Shown here: positions 1 to 10,477 of the stretch, piece by piece
Numbering within the stretch: the stretch's first letter is position 1
How the letters are laid out: each line of letters opens with the position of its first letter
NCBI GenBank assembly: GCA_951213105.1
Contig: OX578136.1
Location: 154,669,178-154,733,177 of the forward strand
DNA: 64,000 bases
Source: Amaurobius ferox
Taxonomy: Eukaryota; Arthropoda; Arachnida; Araneae; Amaurobiidae
Reading direction: 5' to 3'
The notes under the pieces: generated by a model
Told to the model about the DNA's origin: nothing
The model's input: the letters and a program-made list of their open reading frames with translations, nothing else
Databases searched by the model: none
Translations under genes and position numbers: made by a program

Positions 1-508
1 CGGAAGTATAACTTATAATTTATTTATAACCCATGAGAAATATCATAGAAAAATGTTAGGTTCTTATCTGTAGGGGATAAAAATATATATTGATCATGTT
101 CTTCGGTCATTGCATATCTTCGTGTTCCACACCTAAGTTGGTTGGTCACAGAATTATGCTTTCTTAGTGCGTACCTTGAGGAATACCCCTTGTTGAGGTT
201 TTTTATCACGAACGTTTGAGTGAGTACTTTACCTTTCATATGTATAATTTTAACACATAGTAAAATATGCCAGACAGAATCACCAGTGACCGAAAATACA
301 TTTGGATTAAGTTAATTTACGACTAACTCGGATTTGTAACATATTCCTTCGAATGTTCCTGCATTCTACAGAATTTCTTCTTCTTTTTTTAGATATCGTT
401 AAACGCAGAGCTGCAAATTTTATGTTTAATGTGCAAAATTTTAAACAGTTTCACATTTTATATGAATAGTTATTTTAAATTCTCTTAAATATATTCTCTA
501 AAATATTT
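1..508. other. AT-rich non-coding stretch
   Basis: Nothing recognisable. Only short chance reading frames and A/T runs are present; no repeat shared with the rest of the window was noticed. Confidence 0.6.
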
Positions 509-1320
509 CCTAACTAACATTTAATATTTTTTTTTATTTACCAATACTATAGTTTTACCTCCATTTACTTATATTTTCTGATTCGTTGAAGAAAAAGTTA
601 AATTGATAATTAATAATTAAGTTAAATTAGTAATAAGTAATAATAGTAATAATTAGTGGAATAAGTAAAATTTAGTTTCCTAACTAATATTTAATATTTC
701 TTTCATATTTACCAATACTACAGTTTTATCTCTACGTATTTCTATTGATTTGTTGAAGAATAAGTTAAGATTTATTGAAGAATAAGTAGTAATTTAGTTA
801 AATTAGTAAATAAGTAATAATTAAATCAAATGAGTAATAAGCAATATAGTAATAATTAATAGAATAAGTAAAATTTAGTTTCTTAACTAATATTCAATAT
901 TTCTTTCATATTTATCCATACTACAGTTTTATCTCTACCCATTTCTATTGATTAGTTGAAGAATAAGTTAAATTAGTAAATAAGTAATAATTAAGTTAAA
1001 TGAGTAATAAGTAATATAGTAATAATTAATAGAATAAGTAAAATTTAGTTTCTTAACTAATATTCAATATTTCTTTCATATTTATCCATACTACAGTTTT
1101 ATCTCTACCCATTTCTATTGATTAGTTGAAGAATAAGTTAAATTAGTAAATAAGTAATAATTAAGTTAAATTAGTAATAAGTAATAATAATAATATTTAG
1201 TAGAATAAGTAAAATGTAGTTTCTTAACTAATATGTAATATTTCTTTTATATTTACCCATACAGTTTTATCTCTACGTATTTCTATTGATTCGTTGAAGA
1301 ATTAGTTAAATTTAATTGCA
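509..1320. repeat. Tandem array, ~170-bp AT-rich unit, about 4.7 copies
   Basis: The marker TAACTAAYAT recurs at about 511, 681, 884, 1054 and 1225, giving spacings of 170, 203, 170 and 171. Each unit runs through TTTACCAATAC, a CAGTTTTATCTCTAC block, TTGTTGAAGAATAAGTTAAA and a variable block of GTAATAA/AATTAG words. The units at 884 and 1054 are nearly identical, so the latest duplication is recent. The ~33-bp excess in the second unit comes from extra AGTAATAA-type words. Confidence 0.85.
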
Positions 1321-1937
1321 TGCAATCATCTTGCAAAGATAAGTGCAAATATAAAATAAAATTATCGCAAAGGTTCTATAAGATATATCAAAATATTTGC
1401 TACAGTATTATTTGAATCCTATACCATAACTACATCGGGTCTTAAATACGAAAATAAAAGTTCCCCAGTTCGATAAAATTCCACAAAGGAATTTAATATT
1501 TTACTCCGCGAAATGTGCTAGAGGGCGCTTCTATGCTCCGGAATCTGCTATTAAGTACTTGATTCAATGGAACACGATTTCATTCCGATACTTGTTTCAC
1601 TGCAGAATCCTATACTCTTTTCGGAATACTGTGGTAGTTTCGGTTTTTTCCGCAAGAGGACGTAAAATAGAACGTGGACTAGTGATGAATTTTCGAGGGT
1701 GTTTTGGATAGTACTTTACCTGTTGAATCACTTCTCATAAAAAAGATACGGTCGAATGAGTCTTCGAAACTACAGGATTTGCACAAGTGAGTAATAATTA
1801 ACTAAAAAATATAGAGTTGTAGGTTTCAATCGACCTTTTCATATATTTATCCATATATTTAAAATTGTCTGTCCGTAGGTCTGTTCCGAATGCAAATATA
1901 CTTTATCTGATGGATTTTTTTTTTTATATTCGGTATA
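1321..1937. other. Unassigned non-coding sequence
   Basis: AT-rich sequence without a long open frame, tRNA or recognised repeat. A GAGGGCGCTTCT word near 1521 resembles the GCGCCATCT words of mariner ends, but no terminal repeats go with it. Confidence 0.5.
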
Positions 1938-1984
1938 CTCACAGTGATGTAACGAAAAACCATTTTTCGTTACATCACTGTGAG
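1938..1984. repeat. Perfect 22-bp inverted repeat (hairpin)
   Basis: Arms 1938-1959 and 1963-1984 are exact reverse complements, separated by CCA. The arm begins CTCACAGTGATGTAACG. The outer flanks do not continue the pairing. It could be the remnant of a foldback element or a small hairpin transcript; no target-site duplication is obvious. Confidence 0.9.
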
Positions 1985-2937
1985 CAATTCTTTCCATGTT
2001 CTATTCTTTCGAGTTTTCAGATGTAGGAGTTATAGAGATACTAATAAAAAAATTCGAAGTTGCACTTTTCATAGAAATAAATTTGTGTAAGCGATTTTTT
2101 CGAAACCTCAGGTTAGGGAAGAAATTTACATGTTTTTAATAACTAATTTTTTTTTCTATGTGTAAAACAATCCGATGTTTTTATACGGAGAATGATTTTC
2201 ACTTTGTTTTTCGGACTTAAATAATAAATACATTAATAGAAAATAAATATTTATTAATGAACGGTATTATAATTTTGATTGTGCTGTATCAGTTATGGTC
2301 AAGGGGAAGATTTCGATAATCATTAACATTTTCAATTTTTTAAGCCATCTCTTTTATTTAGTCAAAAGCTTTTTAATTCACATATTTCCGAATGGGTTTA
2401 AATGTTAGTTGCAACGGGATAAATAAATGGTAATTGTTGACACAATTTGAACATCTTCATTTTGGCGTATATCGACGATATTTTTGTAAATTGCTTTATA
2501 AATGGGATTATAGGGTATTTTAGATACTCCTGTAGAGATATTTTTATAAAGCAAAAACACATATTCTTATAATTTTGTATCCTTTCATAGGGGAAACAAA
2601 TAAAAAAAATCAATGGGATTGTTTTGTAAAAAGGATTCTGTAGTTAAAACTATTAAAATCTATATACAAAATGCAAAATTATAAAATAAACATTTTTCTT
2701 TGTATTGGTTTTACCTTTCATTTGATATCTTCCCCACCCAAAATTTTTGATATTTGTCTAATTCCGAGCATCCCATTTTTTCAAACCTTTTTCAATTGAA
2801 TTAAATTGCCGTAACTAGGTAAATTTTTATGTATATTATACGACTTATTATTTAGAAACAAATTTCAGATCATTCCGTTCAATTCTTTTCAAAATTAGAA
2901 AAATAGAAATTGGAGGCTTTTATGTCCCACTCTCTTT
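1985..2937. other. Unassigned non-coding sequence
   Basis: AT-rich and without coding potential. It holds only short chance frames. Confidence 0.5.
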
Positions 2938-2970
<33 letters not shown>

Positions 2971-3028
2971 GTATATATATATATAATATATATATATATA
3001 TAGTATATATATAATATATATATATAGT

Positions 3029-3085
<57 letters not shown>
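2938..3085. repeat. Compound (CA)n-(TA)n microsatellite
   Basis: A short CA run (about 2940-2955) passes into about 130 bp of TA repeats broken by GTATA and AATATA words. The PLE 3' end begins at the next base (3086), so the array is either the insertion target or was seeded by the insertion. Open frames rich in Tyr-Ile here are artefacts of the repeat. Confidence 0.9.
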
Positions 3086-3089
<4 letters not shown>

Positions 3090-3152
3090 ATATAAACAAT
3101 AAGAAAAAATAAGCGAGAACAGGAGTGACCATATGATTTGCATAGAATGGCT

Positions 3153-3172
3153 GGGGTGGATTGCGACACCCC
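3153..3172 (-). ncRNA. Conserved stem-loop in PLE 3' untranslated region (copy 1)
   Basis: On the plus strand GGGGTG, loop GATTGCGA, CACCCC: a 6-bp perfect stem. The same position relative to the downstream AAGC..GCTT palindrome and the AACGCTC block is occupied by stems of different sequence at 10520-10537 and 63139-63160, with the loop kept as NATTRYGA. That is compensatory change, so the structure probably works in the RNA (sense = minus strand). Role unknown; 3' recognition by the RT is one possibility. Confidence 0.65.
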
Positions 3173-3427
3173 TTTCCCGCTTAAAGCAGCTTTTACGACC
3201 CGGGCAACGCTCACGGCACCAATGTAACTCAATGGTCAATCTCCCACATGTGCAAAGACAGAAGCACCCGAACGGACAAAAGAGCAAAGATGGAACCAAG
3301 CATGGAAGAGATACACCTTACTATCCAGCATGAAAACACAACATTTTATAAGGGAAAGTCGCACATGCGCGAAAAGACTTCAAGATGATAGGATCGCAGA
3401 TATGAAAATATATATGATTAAGAATTC

Positions 3428-6100
3428 TCATTTAGAATCAAACAATGTACAATTTCTTTCTTTGAAAAAGGAATAGTAATAATGTTGTAAAAAATATCTA
3501 GGGTAATTTCTTTTTAATGCATCATTTATTATTTTATTACATTCATGAATGCAGTCTTTTTTAAAAGTACTGTAGTTTCTGTTTCTTCTGAAGTACCCGA
3601 TAATAATATTTCTGAATATATTTTTAGTGAGGTTTGAATTCCAATCAATAATATTATTAATTTTGATATTGTATGAATTTCTCTTGTCGTGTATGGTTGT
3701 ATAAATTCCATACTGTTGGTGCTTTCTTATTGACAAATCCAGGAAGTCTGTCGATCCATCCTCATTGATCGGGTTTTCAATTAAGTCCAATTCCCTTGGG
3801 TAGAATGCAAAATCTATGTCAGGGGTGTTTGCATAACCCCCTAATATCACATCGTCAACATAACGGAAATAAGGTATTTCCGATAATAGATGGGTTCCTC
3901 TTTCATATTTGGATAGATAAATATCCGCCAATATTGATGAGCATGCACCACCCATGGGTATGCCTTTGACCTGTTTGTAGAAATGCATACCGTCATATAG
4001 TATGTTTTCATTTAAAACCAACTCAATCAAATCCAAATATCTTCTGAGAGTTATATATGGTTTTAAATTATACTCTTCATGTAATTCTTTCAAGATCATT
4101 TGTAGGTTTGTTAAATCGATGTTATTAAACAGATCCCTGAAATCGTAGCTTCTGAAGTTTAAATCTTTATGGCAAAATTTCAGTCGGTCTATCAATTCTT
4201 GTCCGTTTTTTAACATTATGGAGTTTTGCTTCTTAATATCAGTCATAACATATTGGAGTAATTTCAGAAGTTTTTTATTTGCATGTTCTAGGTATGATCC
4301 GCATCCCACTGTTACAGTACGGAACTTGACTGGCTGTTTGTGTAACTTGGGAATGAGGATCAAGTATGGAAATTTTACTGATTTAATATCCATACCAATT
4401 CTTTTATACAGTGCTTTTATTCTATTAGTGATGATTGATTCGTTACTAGGAATTAATGTATACATGGCACAATCCTTATAGCATTGTGTTAAAGTATCGA
4501 CATAGAATTTTTTACACGTGAATGCAAAATCCGATACGATTTTGTCGGTGTATGTCAATACGAATTCTTCATTAAAATGTTTGATTGAAAACGGAAATTG
4601 AGAACTACCAGAATCCTTGTTTCTTCTCGGGTAGAATTGGCAAAAAGCACTGTAAAAGGCATATTTCCATGCGTTAAAAGTTTGTACAGGTATACTGTGT
4701 TTGACAGCCATCTTGTATATGAAGGTTTCCAGATCGTAATTAAATTCATTATAAATATCATTATATTCTTGTATTCGGTACTTAGTACCAAGTTGTAATA
4801 AGTTTTTGAGTTTATTATCTTTTATAAAATCTAAGTTTCCAGTAATTATATGCTTGTGGTAGGGATCACAATGTATATTTTTATGACATTGACAGGATTC
4901 AATATTAAATGAAGACACGGTTTTACATAATTTATTGTAGTTGAATAATCTTCTACCGTTTGTTCTTACAAAGCGATAGGATATCTTAATATTTAGATTA
5001 GGCAAAGGAAGACGTTCTTCTATATTATGTAATATTTGGTTGAATGGAATATTTTCGAACATTTTATTCTTAAATGTTGTGATAAAAAATTCTTTTGATT
5101 TGTTTATTTGATATTTTGGTTCAAGTGCTACATTATATTTTGCGGCTCTGAGTTTAATTAAATCCAGAATGATGTCTATATTAGTGTTTGTATCTTCTGT
5201 ATTGCAGTTATTTTCACTTAAATTGAAATTTATAATAAAATTCCATATACGTTGTAAGTATTTGATTTTGATACTGTTGGCTATATTCTTGATCCATCCG
5301 AATTTCACTGTTATTTCTGTCTTTATGAAGGCTGAGATTTTTTCTTCTGTTTTGATATAATTAAATTGTTGCTTTTTATTTCCTCTTTGGTGTCTATAAG
5401 TTTTCTTAGGTATTGAATTTTCTAAGAGAGGGTATGCTTTACTATTCCTGCATCTTTCTTTATTGCAATTTTCCTTGAATAATAAAGTATTCAGACCATA
5501 TGGATATGCAGAATTATATTGCTTTATATGGGTGTTTTCCCACCACAAGCGTTCAGAAAGGTCTGGTACTATATCAATAATAGTTACCATAATATTGCTG
5601 AAGGGGTGTACTTGAAAATGTCGTACTTCTAAGTTATTATTGGTGGATAGCTGTTGGATTTTGCCCACTTGACTTCGGTGCAGATTTATACGGATATTCA
5701 GGGAATTCTGCGTCTGTCCTATATATTTTGCCTGACAGGCAAGGCATGATATGCAATATACCACATTAAAAGTTTTGCAAAAGATTTTTATATTGTCCTT
5801 TTTTGTAGAAATTTGGTGTGGATTGGCTACGGGACAAAGCTTACATCGCTTAGAATTGCATTTCTTGAACTTGAAGTTCTTCATATGGTGGTAGTGTTGA
5901 TAAAAGTCGTTAAAAAAAGATGATCTATTATAGATCGTGTCATTTATTACAAAAGAATTTACATTTTTTATGTTTGTCACAGCTTTATCATGGACAATTG
6001 TACAAGGCTTATAAACACTGCTCATCACTTGCTTCAATATAAAGATTAGGGTAACTGTATTTCGATAACACATATACCCTGATAATGTGTCACCGGGCAT
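3428..6100 (-). CDS. Penelope-like polyprotein: N-terminal GIY-YIG endonuclease plus reverse transcriptase (890 aa)
   Basis: A single enzyme for target-primed retrotransposition. Residues ~113-204 form a GIY-YIG nuclease: VVYC (113-116), a Cys-X2-Cys between the two halves of the motif, YIGQT (126-130), R137, then WWENTHI with E188 and a closing GLN (202-204). A Cys cluster (C81, C86, C89) precedes it and may bind zinc. The reverse transcriptase fills roughly 460-830: SYDFRDLF with D653, GIPMGG (713-718) and the catalytic YVDD (747-750). The protein ends soon after the thumb region with no second nuclease, so the order is endonuclease then RT, the reverse of canonical Penelope. From memory, this permuted order defines the Chlamys/Naiad group described in green algae, protists and many invertebrates. 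Some Naiads use in-frame TGA as selenocysteine; this frame is uninterrupted, so that is not needed here. The ATG at 6100 is the first in the open stretch; a TAA lies 37 bp upstream in the same frame. Confidence 0.9.
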   Translation of the reverse strand: MPGDTLSGYMCYRNTVTLIFILKQVMSSVYKPCTIVHDKAVTNIKNVNSFVINDTIYNRSSFFNDFYQHYHHMKNFKFKKCNSKRCKLCPVANPHQISTKKDNIKIFCKTFNVVYCISCLACQAKYIGQTQNSLNIRINLHRSQVGKIQQLSTNNNLEVRHFQVHPFSNIMVTIIDIVPDLSERLWWENTHIKQYNSAYPYGLNTLLFKENCNKERCRNSKAYPLLENSIPKKTYRHQRGNKKQQFNYIKTEEKISAFIKTEITVKFGWIKNIANSIKIKYLQRIWNFIINFNLSENNCNTEDTNTNIDIILDLIKLRAAKYNVALEPKYQINKSKEFFITTFKNKMFENIPFNQILHNIEERLPLPNLNIKISYRFVRTNGRRLFNYNKLCKTVSSFNIESCQCHKNIHCDPYHKHIITGNLDFIKDNKLKNLLQLGTKYRIQEYNDIYNEFNYDLETFIYKMAVKHSIPVQTFNAWKYAFYSAFCQFYPRRNKDSGSSQFPFSIKHFNEEFVLTYTDKIVSDFAFTCKKFYVDTLTQCYKDCAMYTLIPSNESIITNRIKALYKRIGMDIKSVKFPYLILIPKLHKQPVKFRTVTVGCGSYLEHANKKLLKLLQYVMTDIKKQNSIMLKNGQELIDRLKFCHKDLNFRSYDFRDLFNNIDLTNLQMILKELHEEYNLKPYITLRRYLDLIELVLNENILYDGMHFYKQVKGIPMGGACSSILADIYLSKYERGTHLLSEIPYFRYVDDVILGGYANTPDIDFAFYPRELDLIENPINEDGSTDFLDLSIRKHQQYGIYTTIHDKRNSYNIKINNIIDWNSNLTKNIFRNIIIGYFRRNRNYSTFKKDCIHECNKIINDALKRNYPRYFLQHYYYSFFKERNCTLFDSK

Positions 6101-6136
6101 ATATTCAGCATGGAATAAATTTGCCAGTCGCTAAAT

Positions 6137-6328
6137 TTATATAAAGCCTTCATACATATTATATATCAACAGTTTTTTTAACTCATGTTGAGGAGTAAGA
6201 ACTTTATAGTAAAAATAAACGAAAAGTTTTTTCATATGCACATTCAAATACAGTAAAAGCATCATAGAACGTTCAAGTATACTACCTTCACACTTGCCCA
6301 TTTTATGCTGTATGACAAATTTAAGCAC
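6137..6328 (-). other. Short upstream open stretch in frame with the PLE protein
   Basis: 63 codons from an ATG at 6328 to a TAA at 6137, in the same frame as the 890-codon gene that starts at 6100. It may be 5' leader or a lost N-terminal extension separated by one stop (TAA, so not a selenocysteine codon). Content is Lys/Leu-rich with no recognised domain. It could equally be chance. Confidence 0.3.
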
Positions 6329-6620
6329 TATTTTATACTTTTTTTCTAGTTATTTTGATTCATTCATAGAATTCGTTCTAAAATAGGTATTGGAAAATAC
6401 CAGATTCAATAAAAGCGATAAAAATACTTAAAAACCACATAATTAAAAAATTAAAAGACCAAAGTACAGAGATTACACAAATGCATACCACACTAAAATA
6501 TACCACCATACATTGTCTCTCAAGGTACAAAACTAATATCAAAACATTTGCAAAATGACTCTTACCGTCCTGATTACACCGCTCCAATATCCACCGGATG
6601 ACTCCCATCCCACGACACAC
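6329..6620. other. Junction between the two PLE copies
   Basis: About 290 bp whose origin is unclear: PLE 5' leader or host sequence caught between the copies. The last ~65 bp are open in the same frame as the truncated RT that follows, so a chimeric start at 6555 is possible but probably accidental. Confidence 0.4.
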
Positions 6621-7898
6621 GTCAAACACAGTATACCTGTACAAACTTTTAACGCATGGAAATATGCCTTTTACAGTGCTTTTTGCCAATTCTACCCGAG
6701 AAGAAACAAGGATTCTGGTAGTTCTCAATTTCCGTTTTCAATCAAACATTTTAATGAAGAATTCGTATTGACATACACCGACAAAATCGTATCGAATTTT
6801 GCATTCACGTGTAAAAAATTCTATGTCGATACTTTAACACAATGCTATAAGGATTGTGCCATGTATACATTAATTCCTAGTAACGAATCAATCATCACTA
6901 ATAGAATAAAAGCACTGTATAAAAGAATTGGTATGGATATTAAATCAGTAAAATTTCCATACTTGATCCTCATTCCCAAGTTACACAAACAGCCAGTCAA
7001 GTTCCGTACTGTAACAGTGGGATGCGGATCATACCTAGAACATGCAAATAAAAAACTTCTGAAATTACTCCAATATGTTATGACTGATATTAAGAAGCAA
7101 AACTCCATAATGTTAAAAAACGGACAAGAATTGATAGACCGACTGAAATTTTGCCATAAAGATTTAAACTTCAGAAGCTACGATTTCAGGGATCTGTTTA
7201 ATAACATCGATTTAACAAACCTACAAATGATCTTGAAAGAATTACATGAAGAGTATAATTTAAAACCATATATAACTCTCAGAAGATATTTGGATTTGAT
7301 TGAGTTGGTTTTAAATGAAAACATACTATATGACGGTATGCATTTCTACAAACAGGTCAAAGGCATACCCATGGGTGGTGCATGCTCATCAATATTGGCG
7401 GATATTTATCTATCCAAATATGAAAGAGGAACCCATCTATTATCGGAAATACCTTATTTCCGTTATGTTGACGATGTGATATTAGGGGGTTATGCAAACA
7501 CCCCTGACATAGATTTTGCATTCTACCCAAGGGAATTGGACTTAATTGAAAACCCGATCAATGAGGATGGATCGACAGACTTCCTGGATTTGTCAATAAG
7601 AAAGCACCAACAGTATGGAATTTATACAACCATACACGACAAGAGAAATTCATACAATATCAAAATTAATAATATTATTGATTGGAATTCAAACCTCACT
7701 AAAAATATATTCAGAAATATTATTATCGGGTACTTCAGAAGAAACAGAAACTACAGTACTTTTAAAAAAGACTGCATTCATGAATGTAATAAAATAATAA
7801 ATGATGCATTAAAAAGAAATTACCCTAGATATTTTTTACAACATTATTACTATTCCTTTTTCAAAGAAAGAAATTGTACATTGTTTGATTCTAAATGA
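6621..7898 (+). pseudogene. Truncated Penelope-like reverse transcriptase
   Basis: Encodes the C-terminal ~425 residues of the complete PLE protein with one noticed amino-acid change (Asp to Asn in the VSxFAFT segment). The RT palm motifs DFRDLF, GIPMGG and YVDD are all present, but the N-terminal GIY-YIG nuclease and the RT upstream region are missing. An open frame extends back to an ATG at 6555 through non-PLE sequence. It is unlikely to support retrotransposition alone; it is classed as a truncated copy although no stop interrupts it. Confidence 0.85.
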
Positions 7899-8153
7899 GA
7901 ATTCTTAATCATATATATTTTCATATCTGCGATCCTATCATCTTGAAGTCTTTTCGCGCATGTGCGACTTTCCCTTATAAAATGTTGTGTTTTCATGCTG
8001 GATAGTAAGGTGTATCTCTTCCATGCTTGGTTCCATCTTTGCTCTTTTGTCCGTTCGGGTGCTTCTGTCTTTGCACATGTGGGAGATTGACCATTGAGTT
8101 ACATTGGTGCCGTGAGCGTTGCCCGGGTCGTAAAAGCTGCTTTAAGCGGGAAA

Positions 8154-8173
8154 GGGGTGTCGCAATCCACCCC
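8154..8173 (+). ncRNA. Conserved PLE 3' stem-loop (copy in the inverted partner)
   Basis: Mirror of 3153-3172, here in the sense orientation: GGGGTG, loop TCGCAATC, CACCCC. Confidence 0.6.
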
Positions 8174-8342
8174 AGCCATTCTATGCAAATCATATGGTCA
8201 CTCCTGTTCTCGCTTATTTTTTCTTATTGTTTATATCCTTGTATTCCACTCTGGATGCAGAGCTGCTATGCGCCACATCCTCTGTAAGGTTTCTGTTTTC
8301 TCCTTTACTTAAATAGGAGTTCCGTTCGTGATATACTTATTT

Positions 8343-8350
<8 letters not shown>

Positions 8351-8381
<31 letters not shown>
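8351..8381. repeat. (AT)n microsatellite
   Basis: About 30 bp of AT dinucleotides between the inverted PLE copy and the first family B repeat. Confidence 0.9.
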
Positions 8382-8383
<2 letters not shown>

Positions 8384-9220
8384 ATTTAAAATGAAACAAG
8401 AAAGATCAATCATGCATAAGCATTGATTATGAAACACTTTCCAACTGAAATGTAATTTCATTTAAAAATTTCTAAAATGTGATTCATTCAGTGGTAATAT
8501 CTTTTACATTATCACAGTACTACAGTAATTTATTATACTTAAATATTTAAAACTGTATCGAAATATAAATCATCTGATTCTTTATGCAAAATCAATGAAT
8601 ATTTCATTCATATAACTTGTATTCCAAACTCCAGAGCTAAATAATTTTGTGTGAAAAAAATTCAGCAATTCTTATGTAATTCATCTTACAATCGCTTGAG
8701 ATATTTGCATTCTGCATATGTTAAAATTAGGCTTCCTTGAAGAAATAATAAAAGTTTAGGGATCATTTAAAATCACAACTATTGTAATTGCATAGGCACG
8801 GAATTTAGATACACAGATAATACACAGATAATATATATGTGTATGTGTATGTACTCAAAGTATTGGAATCGTGCCGAAGATCGGAACTCGAATTTTCAAA
8901 GTATCTACACGTTTTGGGACTTCTAGAACACGAAAAAACTACTTTTAGGAAGACGTCTGTGTGTGTAAGGGTGTATCTGTGTATGTTTCTGTGTGTCTGT
9001 GTGGATATTACATCCACTCTAATTGAAAAACTAATGGACCGAATTTCATACAATTTGGTAGGTATGTTTTTTGTGGGAAATCCTGATGTTCATTAGATTA
9101 TAGTACGATTCGTAATAAAAGAATCTGCCTTCTTTGCGAAATGGCCGCAGAAATTGCCTTTATCCACTCTAGCTAAAAACTAATGAACCAAATTTAACAA
9201 AATTTGGAGTATAATATTTC

Positions 9221-9288
9221 AATAACCTACAAGTGATTTATATACCAAATTTAACAAAATTTTGTATATAAATCATTTGTAGGTTATT
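9221..9288. repeat. Internal hairpin of family B
   Basis: Arms 9221-9245 and 9264-9288 pair over 25 bp with one mismatch; the arm begins AATAACCTACAAGTG. The same hairpin is at 28476-28543 and, reversed, near 31985-32056. Confidence 0.85.
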
Positions 9289-10379
9289 CTACTACGATTC
9301 GGGAAAAAGGAACGGGCTATTTTTGCGAAATGGCCAGCAAAAATCGTTATATATAAAAATAAAAGACTACGTGTGCTCAATTATATCAATTAAATTCCTA
9401 TTTTATATGTGATTTTTGACAACAAAAAGAATAAGACTAACCCCATTACTCTAGGACTAGCCGTTCTTGAGATATTCTAGTTTTTTCGCGTTTTCGCTAC
9501 GCCACCTTTGACAATAAGTCCAGTTATCAAATGAGAACCAAATTTAAGTTTAACGTGTAAATTCAATGTCATTTAAAATACTTATGTTGTGCAGATAAAC
9601 TCAAATTATCATTGAATAAATAAAGAGAACGAATATGAGTCTGCAGGGAAAGACATGTGCTGTCCACATCAGAATTTTTAACAATATTACAACAATGATT
9701 TATAAAAGTGAACGGGGATTAATTGCGGGTCATTTCGAAAAAAATGTATGATCTATATTTAAAGATCCACCAAATTGCTGTAGAATAAAATGTTCTACAA
9801 ATTTAAGCTGTGTACCAAATTTTAACTCTCTAGGACGTAGGAAAGTGCATTTAAAATGCCATCAATTAAATTTATCATGAAGAGTTATATAAAATTTAAA
9901 AAAAATGAAAAATTGTTATCTACCAAATTATTTTAAAATATGAAGTTACTCCCATATGCAAAACGTTTTAACAAATGGAGAGATATTTATTATATAATAT
10001 CTCTCTCTTTTCTTTCTGGAAGATATCCCAAAGTCAGAATTTAATTGAATTTGTTTTTTTCCCTATATCAAATAATTTTTTTAATTAAAAAACTACTTAA
10101 CATATTTTACTGAATTTTTTTTTATATATTCTATGGGATAATGTGAATATTTCCTAAAAATTTCGAAGCAATTCGTGAATTTTAAATTTACTTAAAAAAT
10201 GTTTGAAAAAGTAGGTCCCATAGGGTTCAATGTATTTCATTTTTTCAAACCGGGTTCAATAAAAAACTAATTGGGTGATATTATTTATTTATATTCCCAT
10301 AGGTCCTACAGACCGTCTGAACAACATACTAAAATTTCATTTTGATAAACTCATTTTTACGGCAGTTATCGTGCTAACG

Positions 10380-10421
<42 letters not shown>

Positions 10422-10436
10422 ATGAACAAAGTCATA

Positions 10437-10465
10437 AACACTTTTCAACTTTGTTGTAAAGTGTT
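10437..10465 (+). other. Terminal hairpin of family B
   Basis: AACACTTT pairs with AAAGTGTT, then after a T-T mismatch CAAC pairs with GTTG around a TTT loop. An A5 run follows and the family's similarity ends. The copies at 29675-29703, 30229-30257 and 30815-30843 are similar; the copy at 56435-56463 keeps a stem with different bases. Confidence 0.75.
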
Positions 10466-10477
10466 AAAAAGAAAATA

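Larger units (their letters stand above)
3086..6330 (-). mobile_element. Penelope-like retroelement, near-complete copy (3' end left, 5' end right)
   Basis: The element is read on the minus strand. Its 3' end abuts the TA microsatellite at 3085/3086; a ~340-nt 3' untranslated region (3086-3427) carries a conserved stem-loop; the reading frame is 6100-3428. The 5' boundary is not resolved. An upstream stretch in the same frame (6328-6137) may belong to the element. The 3' half is repeated as an inverted copy at 6621-8240. Adjacent inverted, 5'-truncated copies are a known habit of Penelope-like elements. The copy looks young: the frame is unbroken and the inverted partner is almost identical. 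Confidence 0.85.
3086..8240. repeat. 1,620-bp inverted repeat (PLE head-to-head pair)
   Basis: Arms 3086-4705 and 6621-8240 are the same length, so any base p in the left arm pairs with 11326-p in the right. The only difference I noticed is C versus T at 4534/6792, which gives Asp versus Asn in the protein. The spacer 4706-6620 contains the 5' half of the complete copy. Homology stops sharply at both arm ends: left AAGGATAT after TATATA, right ATATCCTT before GTATTCC. Confidence 0.9.
6621..8240 (+). mobile_element. 5'-truncated inverted PLE copy
   Basis: Plus-strand copy of the 3' half of the element at 3086-6330. It starts abruptly inside the RT gene (at codon ~466 of the complete protein) and ends at the same 3' base as its partner. 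5' truncation is normal for target-primed insertion. Its 3' end is followed not directly by TA repeats but by ~110 bp of other sequence and then a TA run at 8351. Confidence 0.9.
8394..10473 (+). repeat. Dispersed repeat family B, full-length copy 1
   Basis: A ~2.1-kb non-coding repeat. It begins near CAAGAAAGATCAATCATGC, passes GAACTCGAATTTTC and a GT-rich stretch, then TGCGAAATGGCCGC, TTCTTGAGATATTC, CCCATAGGGTTCAATG, a (CAGA)n run (10381-10420) and a terminal hairpin followed by AAAAA. Homologues lie at 27573-29708 (+) and 30814-32925 (-). A ~25-bp-arm hairpin (9221-9245/9264-9288) is kept in all three. No protein is encoded. The AACACTTTCCAAC near the 5' end resembles the reverse complement of the 3' terminus. 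Confidence 0.85.

Noticed and set aside
2895..3299. Open frames with long Tyr-Ile runs and a basic N-terminal part
   Set aside because: They translate the TA microsatellite and the antisense or sense of the PLE 3' untranslated region.
3428..6100. Selenoprotein version of a Naiad element
   Set aside because: The frame has no in-frame TGA, and the upstream stop in frame is TAA, so there is nothing to recode.
7993..8193. 66-codon frame duplicated at 3133-3333
   Set aside because: It lies antisense to the PLE 3' region and is duplicated only because the inverted repeat is. A loosely similar frame at 63090 reflects the conserved RNA structure, not protein.
10381..10421. Thr-Asp-Arg-Gln repeat peptides (also at 42559-42594)
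   Set aside because: Products of (CAGA)n tracts in non-coding dispersed repeats.
8394..10473. Canonical Helitron assignment for family B
   Set aside because: A 3' hairpin is present but the copies end in A-runs, not CTRR, and I cannot define a TC start or insertion between A and T.
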